A DNA stretch of 64,000 nucleotides from Protopterus annectens (taxonomy: Eukaryota; Chordata; Ceratodontiformes; Protopteridae), in assembly GCF_019279795.1 (NCBI RefSeq), contig NC_056743.1:633480658-633544657 (forward strand). The letters are read 5' to 3'. Numbering within the stretch: position 1 is the stretch's first letter; each line of letters begins with the position of its first letter. The translations under genes and the position numbers were made by a program. This document shows, piece after piece, positions 20,527 through 31,999 of the stretch. The notes beneath the pieces are model-generated. The model was given only the letters and a program-made list of their open reading frames with translations. It ran no database searches and was not told where the DNA came from.

Positions 20527-21101
20527 ACAAAAGGTTTCTCATCCTAGGTCATACGTACATTTACTGGGCAGCAAGGAGGGCTGCTGTTAGGAATAACGGT
20601 TCTGAGTTGGGATTACACCAGTTTGGTTGGAGAGTTCCATGGCATGGCATTAGAGGGCTGAAGTGGAACTGGCTGTTGCAGGTTGTTACAGTGATACAAA
20701 GTCAAGTGCAGCTTCCTCGAATCTTGCTGCTGCACCTGGCAGGTAACAATTTAGGTTTGATGCCAAAGAGTAAGTTGATTTATCAGATAATGGAGGATCT
20801 GTTAACTTTAAGGAAGTTATACCCAAGTTTATGCTTAGTGTGGCCAGAGATTATTCCTTGTTTGACCTGGAGGAATGCCAAGAAGTTTTCTGCAATTGAG
20901 AGGGCATGGAAGTTTGTAAATTTTCAAGTGACAAAGCAGTTGAGAGCCATGGCAATTCAAACTATACAGCATAATGAGTTTGCAGACAAGGATCCTATGT
21001 GGTTCAGTGAAGATGTGGTCCATCTTAGTGATTTTGGTCTGGACTTGTTTAATGTGAATCTGGAGTTGTTTTTGGAGGGGTTGGTTAGAGACTGGAGTTA
21101 G
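20527..21101 (+). pseudogene. Ngaro SGNH/GDSL-type hydrolase domain
   Basis: About 190 codons open from 20527. Block I reads FLILGHTYIYWAARRAAV, with Thr where the nucleophile Ser of a GHS motif is expected. Block III is LLHLAGNNLG, with Asn in place of the Asp of G-x-N-D. Then LVWPEIIPCLTW, and block V, FSEDVVHLSDFGLDLFN, keeps the His but not the usual D-G before it. So the fold is recognisable while key positions are substituted. It is the fourth module of the Ngaro element; its role in the element is not established. A pyrimidine-rich CTCTCTCTTCCCTAG sits directly before it, like a 3' splice site. Confidence 0.8.
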
Positions 21102-21480
21102 TAAGGGGGAACATCCTGATTTAGGCTGGTGGGTGGAGAAGAGAGACAGGGTTGTCCTTCTTCAGTTCCCTCTCAGGTGTACACTTTTGGAGGAAGGAAG
21201 CCTGGAGTGGTGGAAGTGAGTGGTTGGATGCTGCATGCACCTCCTGGTGGTTTGGATGGAAATAAGTTTTTTTTGATGAAGGTGAGTGGTTGCATGGTGC
21301 CTGAATTGTAAGATTAAGTGAGCAAGAGAGGATGCTGCTTATTTGGCAAGGGTGAGGGGTGCTATGCTGCCCTTATGTATGGTCATATGATGTTTTGATG
21401 ATGTGTAAAGAAAGGAAGTTATGATTAATAAAGTTATGATGCATTTGTTTTTATGTTGAATTAATAAAGGTTGTCAAAGG

Positions 21481-22222
21481 TCCTTTGGAGTTCTGTTTCT
21501 TTATCAAAGTGGAAAGTGACAAATGTTTTCTATTTACACTTTGCCTGACATTACTTATCAATAAAACCAATCATTAAACTACAAACAATTAAAGAATTTA
21601 AAGAGAAACACAAATATTACAATCAGTATCCAGAAAATTAACTGACACTGAATCAATTAGGAATTTATTTCATATTGTATGAAAAAATGTACAAGCAATA
21701 TGCAGATGTTGTAAAATAGTTATTCTGATCTACCATAACAGTTATGCCAGTCACTCTAAGATGTTTGTTGTGCAATAACTGTAATCATTATACATATCAC
21801 ACCTGATTATAAGTACTGAGGGCCCGGGGTAGAGTATGCCTGCTTACTGTCTAACCAATTCTTCTAACAAACAGCAAAATTCAGAGGTAAAAAATATATA
21901 TAAACCAAAATAAATCTTATCCTACCAGGTTGTTGCCCAATAAACCACAAAACAACACTGAATGATTAAGCATCCAGTGCTGAAACAAAGTTATATCCTT
22001 ACATCCTTCAAGACTAACCTAGGAGATTAGGTGGACATCCACAAATTCATCCTGTCTCTGACTTTTATGCCCTTCTAGAAGGGAGGATTCAGTGAATGAC
22101 AGAAAGGAGGTATGAGAGTGGATACTGGAAAGGCATATATGATCACATGATTGACTTGCCTTGTAATTCCTGTGATGCTGCATACATACGAACTTACATA
22201 CACAGATGCATGCAAACATACA

Positions 22223-22226
<4 letters not shown>
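21481..22226. other. no recognisable feature
   Basis: AT-rich sequence after the Ngaro element. I see no coding or transposon signature. Confidence 0.45.

Positions 22227-22284
<58 letters not shown>
22227..22284. repeat. (TA)n microsatellite
   Basis: About 58 bp of pure TA. Open frames of alternating I and Y across it are artefacts. Confidence 0.97.
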
Positions 22285-22288
<4 letters not shown>

Positions 22289-22429
22289 CAGGCATGCATA
22301 TATGGTTCTTCAGACATGTGAAAACACCCTTTGAACCTGAAACTGAAACTTTCATTAAAAAAAAAATTATAAGAAATTTTAATGTGTCTATCATCAACAA
22401 AGTCCCTAATAAATCTTTATGATTTGCTC

Positions 22430-23680
22430 CATTCTTTTACAACTAAATTATTAAATCATAAGATTGTGTTATTATGTTTGCTAAAGCCCTGCTATCTCAG
22501 TGACCTATTTTTAAAACTTCCTCAAAGACCTACACATTCCTATAAAAAAATTGTCTTCAAAGGCTTGGTATACACATTTTTTCTGTAGAAAACTGATTAG
22601 GCATCTGATTTCATTAGAGAATCTTTTCCTTACATCCCTGAATCTTTTTTTTTTGAACTGTATAACTTCCAGTTTTGATATTTCCTGTGTTCCTGAAGTT
22701 GTCCATAATAACAAACCATATTCTATCTTAGGTTGAATCAGAGACATAAGGATATTTTCAAACAACCATGTCTCTTGATTTGAAAAATCTTATAGAGCTA
22801 CCAAGTAATTACACTGCATTCTTTAACATGTTATGTATGCTTATCAAATAAGAGAGTATTATCCACAAGTCTCTTGAGATCTCTAATCAGTTCCACATTT
22901 TCTATAATAGTTCTCTCAATCATGGATGATCGTTATATATTTTGATAATCATATGTCATATATTTGGTTTACATATGTTAAGGATCATAGTATATTTCCC
23001 AATCCATGCAATGTCTAATGAAGTCTTTAGAAAGCTGTCCTCTTGACAGGCAACATGTTTACCAGTTTTCATATCATGTACATGTAATCAAATGAACATT
23101 CTTGAGGAACATAAAATGTCATAGAAGTACATGCAACAAAAAGGTATTCCTAAATCATAGTGGCAGTTCATGGCCATAGATCAAATATTTTCCTGTATTA
23201 TTGTTATATCTAGCTTTACACGTTGCACTGCAAACTCTTTCTGGAATCCACTCCACAAGAGAAAATGTATTCTCAAACCCACAGAGTTTGATAATCAAGA
23301 AGGAATGACTTACTTTATCAAAAGTAGCTGCAGGTCTAATGAATACCACTTCCACTTTAATGCTATTGTCCATGGCAATTATAATTTTATTGTAAAATGA
23401 CAAATTACATGTTTAGGTACACCTATCCCTGAAAAAGCCATGTTGCAATACACTATAAAATCCAATCTTGACCAGATCCTGAATTAAGAATACCAATGTC
23501 ACTGTTTCCTTAGGTTTACATGAGTTTACAATAAACTAACTGACCAGTAGCAAGGAGTTGCTCTATTGCCTTTACCTTTATATCCTAGCTTAATTAAAAC
23601 TGTCTTCCATTCCCTCAGTATTAATCGTTTTACAGGCTTTTACCAAAAATTATACTTAAGGATCAGTTTAACATTTGTAG
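22430..23680 (-). pseudogene. old LINE reverse transcriptase, jockey-superfamily type
   Basis: Minus-strand remains of a non-LTR reverse transcriptase. Upstream part (about 23560-23680): EGMEDSFN and KGKGN, like the E-W-K...Y-K-K-G-x-x block. Near 23430: LQHGFFRDRC, like the Q-H-G-F-x-K-G-R-S block. At 23155-23403: FYNKIIIAMDNSIKVEVVFI, then ATFDKVSHSFLIIKLCGF, corresponding to the D-x-x-K-A-F-D-x-V-x-H catalytic block with the first Asp lost. At 22511-22765: SLIQPKIEYGLLLWT and KLEVIQFKKKRF, the RT C-terminal block. Many stops show it is much older than the CR1 copies. CR1, Rex1 or L2 relatives are all possible. Confidence 0.65.
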
Positions 23681-24498
23681 ATTATTTTTGGATATTCCAT
23701 CCAACCAAGATATCTTTCTTAAGTTTCAATAAGAGAGAAGTGTAATAGAGTATTTTTGTGTCAGAACAGAGTAATAATTCTCACTCTTAATACAGTATAG
23801 GGTTAGAGATCCTTTCTCCCCACAGACTGACACATACTATTCGGTGAAAAGCTTTATCCCAATCAGCATTTTTTCCAGCTGTTCATATTTTGGAGTGGTA
23901 TATCTACTATCATTAAGGAACATGTAAGAAACTTTCATATTACCTTTAATATCACCAGACATTTTTTCCTTAGACATAGCCTGTTCAACCTGTAGTTTGT
24001 CTAATTTGTTCAATTATTTAGAACAAATAGTTCTTACTAACCCTTCACTTTTTCAGTATTCTGTTTCTCTGTTTAAGTAGTTATCTTATATTCATTTTAT
24101 ATTTCCATCATCGTTTTATATGTTTCCTTTGCATTGGTTACTTTCTTACAAACCTAAACTTGTGGATGTAATATTTTAAGTAATTTTACATTTCATCAAC
24201 ATCCTTCTCTTAAAGCAATCCTCCCAATTCATTCACTGCAAGTATCCATTTCCTTCTCTGAATTTGCTAGTTGTAATCAGCATGCAATTGTGACTCCATT
24301 ATTTTTCTAGGTATGTCCAGTTCAGTAACCACTATGTCATATGATCAGTATTACCCAAAATGGAAATATTTAGCAGAAAAGTACTTCGGCTTCAGGTAAT
24401 ACATGTAAGAAAGCTAACATATATTTTTTTAGTTTTGCTGGCTTCTCTATAACCTGCCTCAAGTTATTTTCAAAAAGAAAACTTGTAAATGTTTCGTT

Positions 24499-24567
24499 GA
24501 TTTTCATACAATCTATAATTCTCCATTTTGTTCTTTTCATACAATCTATAATTCTCCATTTTGTTCT
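24499..24567. repeat. ~34-bp tandem duplication
   Basis: The words TTCATACAATCTATAATTCT and CCATTTTGTTCTT occur twice head to tail with no spacer and no visible mismatch, indicating a recent slippage-type duplication or an assembly effect. Confidence 0.85.
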
Positions 24568-24599
24568 TGGCAGAATAGTATTATATTATGGAGTGAGTA

Positions 24600-27500
24600 G
24601 ATGAAACTTAGTTCATTGAGATCATATCTCCCTGATCTGCTGAGTCTGCATACTCCAATAACAGATAGCCTACTCTTATCTGTAATATATGTTAAATATA
24701 ATGTTTGTTAATGTTAATTTGTTAATAGAGATTGATTACTTTTGTATAAATGCAAATTTGCCTAGGCCACATGTGATAACAAAATAAAGATGTTTAAAAA
24801 AGTCTGATGCATAAAGAGTCAACTAATTGTTTCTGTTTTCTAAATATTTGAATTCCACAAACAGATGAAGATCTTTAACCAGTATCTATATTGCTAAATT
24901 TCTCCTTAATGCTTGTTGTATACATAAACCCTTCTATTATACATTTATGAATCACATCCTGCGCTTACAAAACAAAAATATGTATATTTTTCTCACGTTA
25001 CACAGCCTGATCTTGCCTGCCCTGCTGCTTACAGAAAGGCAATGATATTTGAACAATATTTTATGCATTATATGATGTACATTTCTTTAATTTGGCCAAC
25101 TTTTACTTTCTTTCATGAGGGTAATTCTGTGCATTAATTACACTCCTGATCACATTGCACACTACAAATGATTTACCCTGTAACTTATGTGTAGAGTTCA
25201 GTAAGTTATTTCTATGAATCACTGTGACAAGCCTGACAACTTATGTCTTATCTGCATGTGCCATCAACCATCCCAAGTCCCATGGTTTCACTGATTATTG
25301 AAACATTCATTATAATTAAATAAAGAGCACATTTTTGTGTCAAAGTTATAATTTTACACATAGATGTCATTTATGAAATAAGACAATATTTAACTTAATT
25401 CCAGACATGGCAAAAAAATCTGTTGACTACTTGGGGAGAAAAAAATCTCATTTTTTTTCAACTGACTCTGTCAATTATTTTCACAGCAGTGTCTATGAGC
25501 ACCAGAAGAATCAACAGAGGTTACAGGTTTTAGTCCAAAGTATATGTTTTCTCCTCTTTCTATCAAAAGATAAAGTACTCAGTGGTGCATTTTGACATGT
25601 AGTTAGTGTAAGCAGAAATTGAAGAACATGTACTTTGACAAAAGAAAAAAAAAATCACATGACCAGGTTCGATCCCCTTTCCAGCTGTGATGTACACATT
25701 GTAGGTATACACTGAATCTAAATAACTCACAATGCAGCTTGAACAGTCATGTTTATGTTTAAGTATTTCATGACTGTTAAGTGGTTAAATGAACTGTTTG
25801 ATGACCTTGCTTGGCTTTAACCTAGGCAATCTGGCAAAGGCAACCTGAAACCTACATTTTAGACTTTTTTAACATGGCTTTGCTTGCATATCAATTAATT
25901 TGAGAGGAAAACTGCATAGATGGAATAAAGCAAGACTCCTTGCTAGATTTTTCTATGATCAATTCTTCATTCACAGCTTTCTTCTATAAAATGTTGACAA
26001 TACAGAGATAAAGTAGAATGGTACTGCATTAACAAATATTCAAAAAAGTATCACATGACATGATGAAATTGAACAGGATAACACTGCAACAATCAACATT
26101 AATGAGGTATGCCCTGTGAAACTTCTACAAATAAATAACACATATTTGATTTTTGACATGGAACTGAAAATGCTTAGACTTATCTGAGCCTTTGTATTAA
26201 GTCATGCTTTTTCCAAAAGCTGTATAACTTTCTGGCTTTCATTTCTTTGTTTAAGTATGTGTTATGTATGTAGCGCCATAACTTCTTATTAACACATGGT
26301 TTGAGAGTTATATGAAAACTCTTTCAAGTCATGTTTATTTAGTTTCATAATGAGTTTACATGATTCTGGCCTCAGAAAAGTTTTACAATTAGTTTAGAAA
26401 GCATGCAAAGTTTATTTCTCATGTTCTAGGATTACGTCACTCCAACTCTATTTGTACAAGTGTAGCATTCATGGAATAAAGTACAATTCACTTCAGAAAC
26501 ATATTATCCTGCTGCAGAAGATTGTATTACTGCTCAGATGGCAATGTTGGTATCATGTAACCTCTTGTGCCATATCATTTGCTAACCCGTTTTCGATTTG
26601 ATGATATACAAGTACTGATTATCCATAGTTTTGCTATATCACTTAATACTTTTAGTTGCTTTAGTACAAAACTGTCAATGGTAATGAAATCTCCTAATTT
26701 AATATGGCATATTAAGTAATCCACCGATGCTTATTGTAGGTTTAAGGCCTTAAAGTGACTTGCAGTTTTAGAGGGCATTAAGATTAGGTTTTCTGTTATG
26801 AGTCAATAATGTACCAGTCATCTGCAAATCTAATAAGGAAGGCTGAGCAAACAAATTTTATCTCACCATCTATTTTCATCATGTCGAAATGGTGGATCAA
26901 GGTGAGGCCTCCTACACAGGAAGAGTTTCTGGCTATCAGGCTTTTATTCTAGTAGCTACCAAAAAACGCGTTAGATGCAAATATGGGTCTAGTGGAAAAT
27001 TCAGTCAATGCCTGCTGTTTGAAGTGAATATTAAATTACTTATTTGTAAAAATGTCACAGTCTTCCTAAGTTTATACAAGCAAGTACTCACTTTAATTGC
27101 AAGAAATGGCAATTCCTCCTGGTTTGAATGACTATTGTTCCAATTAATCTTTTTTAAAGCTAAAAGACTATGAAATTATTGTGTAACTATAGTACAGGGA
27201 ATGAGGTGTATTTTATGCATGCACTTATTTATGCATCTATTTATGTACATATACTTTTATTTTTCTTAATTATTGATTGATTGGACTCTATAGCTATAGC
27301 TGTATAATAAGAGTAGTGTAAGAAGAAGAACGTTCACTTTTTGTAAAAAATATACCCTGTATTTGTCACATAGTTCTTCCAGCTACTGTAAGTTTCAGTT
27401 TTAATATTATTGCATGCTCAGTGTTCTTTGTTGATGGAAAGGATCTTTGTATTTAAAATTTTAAATTCTCAAACACTTAACCTTTATGACTTTTTTAGTA

Positions 27501-28220
27501 ATCAGGTGATTATTGTTGTCATGTGACATAGACTGTTAATTAAGTGGTCCCATTGATCTTGATGTCTGAAAGCACTAAGCTCCTGCATGTTTTTATTTTA
27601 TTGTGACCTTAATAAACATGTGCTGCAGCTTCAGTATCTTGACTGCTGACCTTATTTAAGGATGCCGCTTGCTGTACTGCCCTCTCACTAGGTCCATTTT
27701 AAGCCTTTTTAGCTGGAGCTGCTTTGGATAGACACTCCTCTAAGAAACAATGAGGTGATGTCTGTAGACTGAAACAGCATGTTACAAAAGCAACACATTA
27801 ATGTACCTTTGTTTGAAAGTGTCTAAGTATTTTTATAGCCAGGTAAAATTGAGAAAAACCTTTCCCCTGGATTTCAGAATATTGTTGGAGATGTAGTAGG
27901 CAGGAAATTTTTTTGGAAAAGAATACATCTGGATAATGTATTTTCCTGTTTGTGATTCTCAAATGAAAAGTTAAAAGATTGTAGGAAATTATAGTTACTT
28001 GCATTAATGCTGCTAGCAGCTAATTTTTTTTTTTGAAAAACATTACAAGTTAAAGAACATACCAGATACAGATGAAGTATAACAGTTCAGAATGATTTAA
28101 TAAATGAAGAGGTGAACGGTAGGAAGGGAAACATTACTGGAAAAAGTGGTGTTTTTGAAAGGAGTACATAGAACAGTGAGCTGATAAGGCAACTGTATAC
28201 GTATAAGCAAAATAATGTGA
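24600..28220. other. long AT-rich stretch without recognised genes
   Basis: No gene identified. On the minus strand near 26820-26900 a segment reads IRFADDWYIID, reminiscent of the F/Y-x-D-D box of a reverse transcriptase, but I cannot place other RT blocks around it with confidence. The remaining short frames have no features. Confidence 0.4.
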
Positions 28221-28240
28221 TAAATGGAGTATAGGAACAC

Positions 28241-28252
28241 ACACACACACAC

Positions 28253-28317
<65 letters not shown>
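28241..28317. repeat. (AC)n(TA)n microsatellite
   Basis: About 15 bp of AC followed by about 60 bp of TA, ending at the first base of foldback element E3. Confidence 0.95.
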
Positions 28318-28320
<3 letters not shown>

Positions 28321-29020
28321 CCACTTGAATACATCAAAATTCCAAAACATCAAATGTCATATGGTCAAGACCATATCATTGATATATCGGAACATCAAAG
28401 TTTTCAAGTGAAACCAAAAAAAAAAAAAAAACTTTTAAAACAAGTGTATGCAGAGGGGCAAGCCCCTCTGCACCCCCCATGTGGGGACTGCACCCCCCAC
28501 CCCCTCTACTTTAATATACCAACTCTGAGATTGCACTACAGTGGGGTTAAGGGAAATCTCCATTTTAACACTATATAAAGAAGCGCTAAACAGGGGATTT
28601 CCCATACCCTGCCTGCAGTGCCATCACAGAGATGGCACATTCACAGACACAGTGTGCAGGGCACCTTGCTGCCTTGCAGAAACACTAGCTTTATCCTGTG
28701 CTGCGGTAGCATTGTCGCCTCACAGTAAAACCCTGTCCGGTTTGATTCTCAGCTAGAGGGTCTTCTGCGTGGAGACGTGTAAATGGGAGTACCTTCGTTG
28801 AAGGTTGTGCATCAGGGCTGGTAACTCGGCACATAAAAATCAACTACCAATCATTAGCGGACCGGAGTTCCGCTCTGGCGACCCCTAACCAGGAAAAGCC
28901 AAAAGACACAAACTTACCTTTTTCTTCCCCTTGACAACATCGATGTTCTAAACACTCAATGATATTGTCTCGACCATATGAATTTCGATGTTTTAGAATT
29001 TCTATGTTTTCAAGGGGAAC
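28318..29020. mobile_element. foldback MITE E3, TA-flanked, with V-SINE inside
   Basis: A 703-bp element with arms that pair over about 90 bp. Left: GTTCCACTTGAATACATC, later AACATCAAA repeated. Right end on the minus strand: GTTCCCCTTGAAAACATAG, then AAACATCGAAATTC and ATATGGTCGAGAC. The core (about 28455-28560) reads GCAAGCCCCTCTGCACCCC, then ACTTTAATATACCAACTCTG, then CACTACAGTGGGG. A V-SINE occupies the right-hand interior. TA arrays adjoin both ends, so the target duplication cannot be read. Confidence 0.7.
28690..28915 (+). mobile_element. V-SINE (DANA-like) copy
   Basis: tRNA-derived head with a B-box-like GGTTTGATTCTC after GGTAGCATTGTCGCCTCACAG, then a body with GTGGAGACGTGTAAATGGGAG-like sequence and the 3' tail CTGGCGACCCCTAACCAGG followed by AAAAGCC. 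The G-T-C-G-C-C-T-C-A-C-A-G head and the TGGCGACCCCT...AAAAGCC tail match the layout of vertebrate V-SINEs such as zebrafish DANA (known). It is inserted inside foldback element E3. A second copy is at 55.3 kb. Confidence 0.7.
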
Positions 29021-29101
29021 TATATATATATATATAAATCAACTTTCAATTATTAATGGAATTGGATTGTTCATCCGTTGTGGTTATTTTAGTTTTTTTG
29101 T

Positions 29102-29160
<59 letters not shown>

Positions 29161-29165
29161 TATAT
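29021..29165. repeat. two TA arrays with a 70-bp spacer
   Basis: TA runs at 29021-29035 and 29109-29165 flank a T-rich spacer. The first abuts element E3 and the second abuts element E4. Confidence 0.9.
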
Positions 29166-29166
29166 T

Positions 29167-29497
29167 GATCTAGGACTTTTGAAAGAAAGTTCAAAAAGCT
29201 CAAATCCATTACCACCGAACACACTCTAACGAAAGCACTTTCATTGAAAAAGCACTTTCATTAAAGTATGTAAAAAAAAAAACACAATCTACTTGAATGC
29301 AAACTCCCCCCACTTTAATATTTTCACTCTGAAGTCGCACTACAGTGGGGAAAATTTCCCTTACCGCACCATAGTACGACCAGAGCAACAAGCATAATTA
29401 CGCGAAAGTGCTTCTTCGGTGAACAGCACTTTCGCGCAAGTAAGCTCACCAAATTGGGATTCGGTAAAAGATGCAATTGAGCATCTGTACAGATCCC
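29167..29497. mobile_element. foldback MITE E4, TA-flanked
   Basis: About 331 bp. Its right end on the minus strand begins GGGATCTGTACAG; the left begins TGATCTAGGAC. The arms share AAATCCATTACC/GAATCC...TTTACC words and repeated GAAAGCACTTTC hairpin words (about 29233-29265 and 29404-29436). The core at 29305-29365 is CCCCCCACTTTAATATTTTC, then CACTACAGTGGGG, as in E1-E3. Arm pairing is less perfect than in E2 or E3. Confidence 0.6.
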
Positions 29498-29518
29498 ATA
29501 TACATATATAGATACACA

Positions 29519-29519
<1 letters not shown>

Positions 29520-29577
<58 letters not shown>

Positions 29578-29580
29578 CTA

Positions 29581-29617
<37 letters not shown>
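29520..29617. repeat. (AC)n(TC)n(TA)n compound microsatellite
   Basis: AC run 29520-29577, TC run about 29580-29598, TA run to 29617, ending at the first base of element E5. Confidence 0.95.
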
Positions 29618-30211
29618 GTTCACTTTAGAAGCTTGAAATTCTGAAATCTTGAATTACAGAATCTCGAGCCCATGAAGAAAAAATCCAAATACCTGAAACT
29701 ACAGAATCACGAAGCCCTAAATCCCAAAACCGCAAAACTGAAATTCAAACTTCCAACACTTTCAAACACCATTACAACACACACGCACACAACTAAATAA
29801 ACACACACACCTACCCTTATGATATGCAGGGGGCAAGCCCCCCTGCACCCCCCCATGAAGGGGGCTGCACCCCCCACACCACCCTACGTAAATATACTAA
29901 CTTCAAGGTCACACTACGTACACACAGACATAAAACACCATCACACAAACTAGATTCCTCTCGCACACACACATCACAGTAACAACACACACTAACACAC
30001 ACACACTACAGCCCCTTCCCAACAACGTTAAACATAAACATTTACCTGAATCCATGAACACAGCGCAACACCAGAATTGTTAATTCAAAATCTCCCGCTT
30101 TTGAGATTTTGAATTTCGCGCTTCTGAGGTTGCGATCTTCCGATCCTTCCACTTTATGAACTCGAAATACTGAATTTCACGATTTCGGTATTTCAAGCTT
30201 ATAAAGTGTTC

Positions 30212-30213
<2 letters not shown>
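29618..30213. mobile_element. foldback MITE E5, TA-flanked
   Basis: A 596-bp element. Right end on the minus strand: GGGAACACTTTATAAGCTTG; left end: GTTCACTTTAGAAGCTTG. The arms are built of repeated CTGAAATC/CAGAATCTCGA-like words on both sides. The core (about 29825-29920) is the fullest example: GGGGGCAAGCCCCCCTGCAC, a second C-rich block, then TACGTAAATATACTAAC and GTCACACTAC. A (TA)n array follows directly. AC-rich sequence fills much of the rest. Confidence 0.65.

Positions 30214-30265
<52 letters not shown>
30214..30265. repeat. (TA)n microsatellite
   Basis: About 52 bp of TA immediately right of foldback element E5. Confidence 0.97.
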
Positions 30266-30268
<3 letters not shown>

Positions 30269-30350
30269 AAGGGGTAATATAACTTCTGTTATCAAATAAG
30301 GATTGCAGTTTAAGAGATTGCGTGATTTATAACAATATCAATAAATAATA

Positions 30351-30480
30351 GGGGGGGTGGCCTAATGGTTAAGGTGTTTGCCTTACAAACACAAGATGCA
30401 GGGTTTGAGTTTCACAAGTGATAATTGGCTAGGCTTACAATGGCTTGCAAGGGCAGTTAGCCTAGTACTAACCTATGAAC
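30351..30480 (+). mobile_element. tRNA-derived SINE with CR1 3' tail
   Basis: A 130-bp SINE. The head has an A-box-like TGGCCTAATGGTTAAGG and a B-box-like GGTTTGAGTTTC at tRNA spacing. The 3' half, GGCTAGGCTTACAATGG followed by GGCAGTTAGCCTAGTA and CTAACCTATGAAC, matches the 3' end of the CR1 copies in this window (for example 4152-4215). A tail shared with a LINE is how SINEs recruit a LINE reverse transcriptase, so CR1 is the likely partner. I see no host tRNA gene here because the tail is fused directly. Confidence 0.8.
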
Positions 30481-30840
30481 ATTACTGCACTAATTGAGAT
30501 TTACATGATGAGATGTATGCAAAATGGAGCAAAGCTGCTGTTTGTTATGGTTGTATACCATCAATAAACTTAAAAAAATAATATTACTTTTTTAATAAAA
30601 AGCTATTAACTCATGACCCAGTATCCCAGTTCAGAAGACTAGCTTGTGCATGCATAAAGGGCAGACACCTGGGCTAGAAAGTTTTAGAGGATGCAATCAG
30701 CAGAGCTGACTGGTCTTCAATGCAATATAAACATTTGAATGTCTGTATTAAAATGTATCATTTCTTCATGTGTGGTAAGTATCAACTATAGCAGCTGCTT
30801 GATACAAATGTAGCAAGCAGTTTGCTACAGATAGAAGAGC

Positions 30841-30950
<110 letters not shown>

Positions 30951-31308
30951 CTGTTTGCTGAAGAGCTTTAGATCTCCATGTATATCAAGCATAAACCAGA
31001 CTGGAAGATGGCCTCAAATGCTAGAATAGATAGCTACACCTCTGACCCTGTGGTTCAGAGGTATACAGTCCTGATTGCAATGTACATGATTCAAGTTCAT
31101 GTAACAGCACTGGTAATGGAAGAAATATGCACTGGAGGATAGAAATGACAGACATTTCTTTCCTCGTTTATTCCAGATGGAAGAAGTTAGCATTAGTCAG
31201 GTTGACCTGCTCTTTTGTAAGAAGATGCTTGCATGTTTGCAACAGCAGTTGCAGGATTGTGAGACTTGTTTGGTGATTACAAGCCAATGCTAGTAGCCTT
31301 CACTGGTT

Positions 31309-31310
<2 letters not shown>

Positions 31311-31377
<67 letters not shown>
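31311..31377. repeat. (TA)n microsatellite
   Basis: About 67 bp of TA ending at the first base of foldback element E6. Confidence 0.97.
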
Positions 31378-31379
<2 letters not shown>

Positions 31380-31933
31380 GTCTACCTGATAATGCCGACA
31401 CGCCAAAACACTGACAAATAGATAACCGACACCACAAAACCGAAATTTCAAAAACATGAAACTTCACATGCCCGACAAACCACAATCCCAACAATCAACA
31501 AAACAAATACCTTTCCTGAAAAACACACACACAACACAAGCACACCAAAAACCTTACAAACCTACACTAAACCATACATATACAACTATCTATGCACTAA
31601 CCTTAACCCAAACCCTAACCCTAAGGTCCGTCACTATCGCACACTTACCTGACTTGTACCCTAACCCTAACTCACTTAATCTGCCCCTAACCCTAATATC
31701 CATCACTATCGCACACTTACCTGACCCACATCCTAAATCTAACTTCCATCACTATCACACACGTACCTTACCTGCACCCTGACCCTAACGTCCGCCCCTA
31801 TCACACACTTACCTTAACATGTCGGTGTTCTCAGAGTCGGGATTTTCAACTGTCGGTCATCTCCGTTGTCGATCTTCCGGTGTCAATTATCTCATTGTCG
31901 GTGTTTTCCGCTTTTGGCGAAATCAGGTAGACC
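31378..31933. mobile_element. foldback MITE E6, TA-flanked, telomere-like interior
   Basis: A 556-bp element with ends GGGTCTACCTGAT and, on the minus strand, GGTCTACCTGATTTCGCC. Arms of about 130 bp are made of recurring CCGACAC/ACCGACAA words. Unlike E1-E5 I do not see the ACTACAGTG core. The interior instead carries (CCCTAA)-type words at about 31600-31625, 31660-31675 and 31685-31700, and a repeated CACTATCGCACACTTACCTG phrase. TA arrays flank both ends. Confidence 0.6.
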
Positions 31934-31934
31934 A

Positions 31935-31937
<3 letters not shown>

Positions 31938-31997
<60 letters not shown>
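31938..31997. repeat. (TA)n microsatellite
   Basis: About 60 bp of TA just right of foldback element E6. Confidence 0.97.

Positions 31998-31999
<2 letters not shown>

Larger units (their letters stand above)
16780..21480 (+). mobile_element. Ngaro-type (DIRS-order) tyrosine-recombinase retrotransposon
   Basis: A 4.7-kb region with the gene order gag, RT-RNase H, tyrosine recombinase, SGNH hydrolase. Retroelements with a tyrosine recombinase in place of an integrase belong to the DIRS order. Absence of a DAM-like methyltransferase and presence of an SGNH domain after the recombinase point to Ngaro (known for vertebrate Ngaro elements). Two AATAAA signals (about 21427 and 21463) mark the 3' end. 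I could not delimit the split terminal repeats by eye. All frames are damaged, but the motifs remain readable. Confidence 0.85.

Noticed and set aside
26820..26900. Reverse transcriptase catalytic box (FADD) on the minus strand
   Set aside because: The flanking RT blocks could not be found with confidence, so it is mentioned only in the description of that stretch.
31600..31700. Interstitial telomere or chromosome end
   Set aside because: Only a few CCCTAA words in a foldback element; there is no long uniform array.
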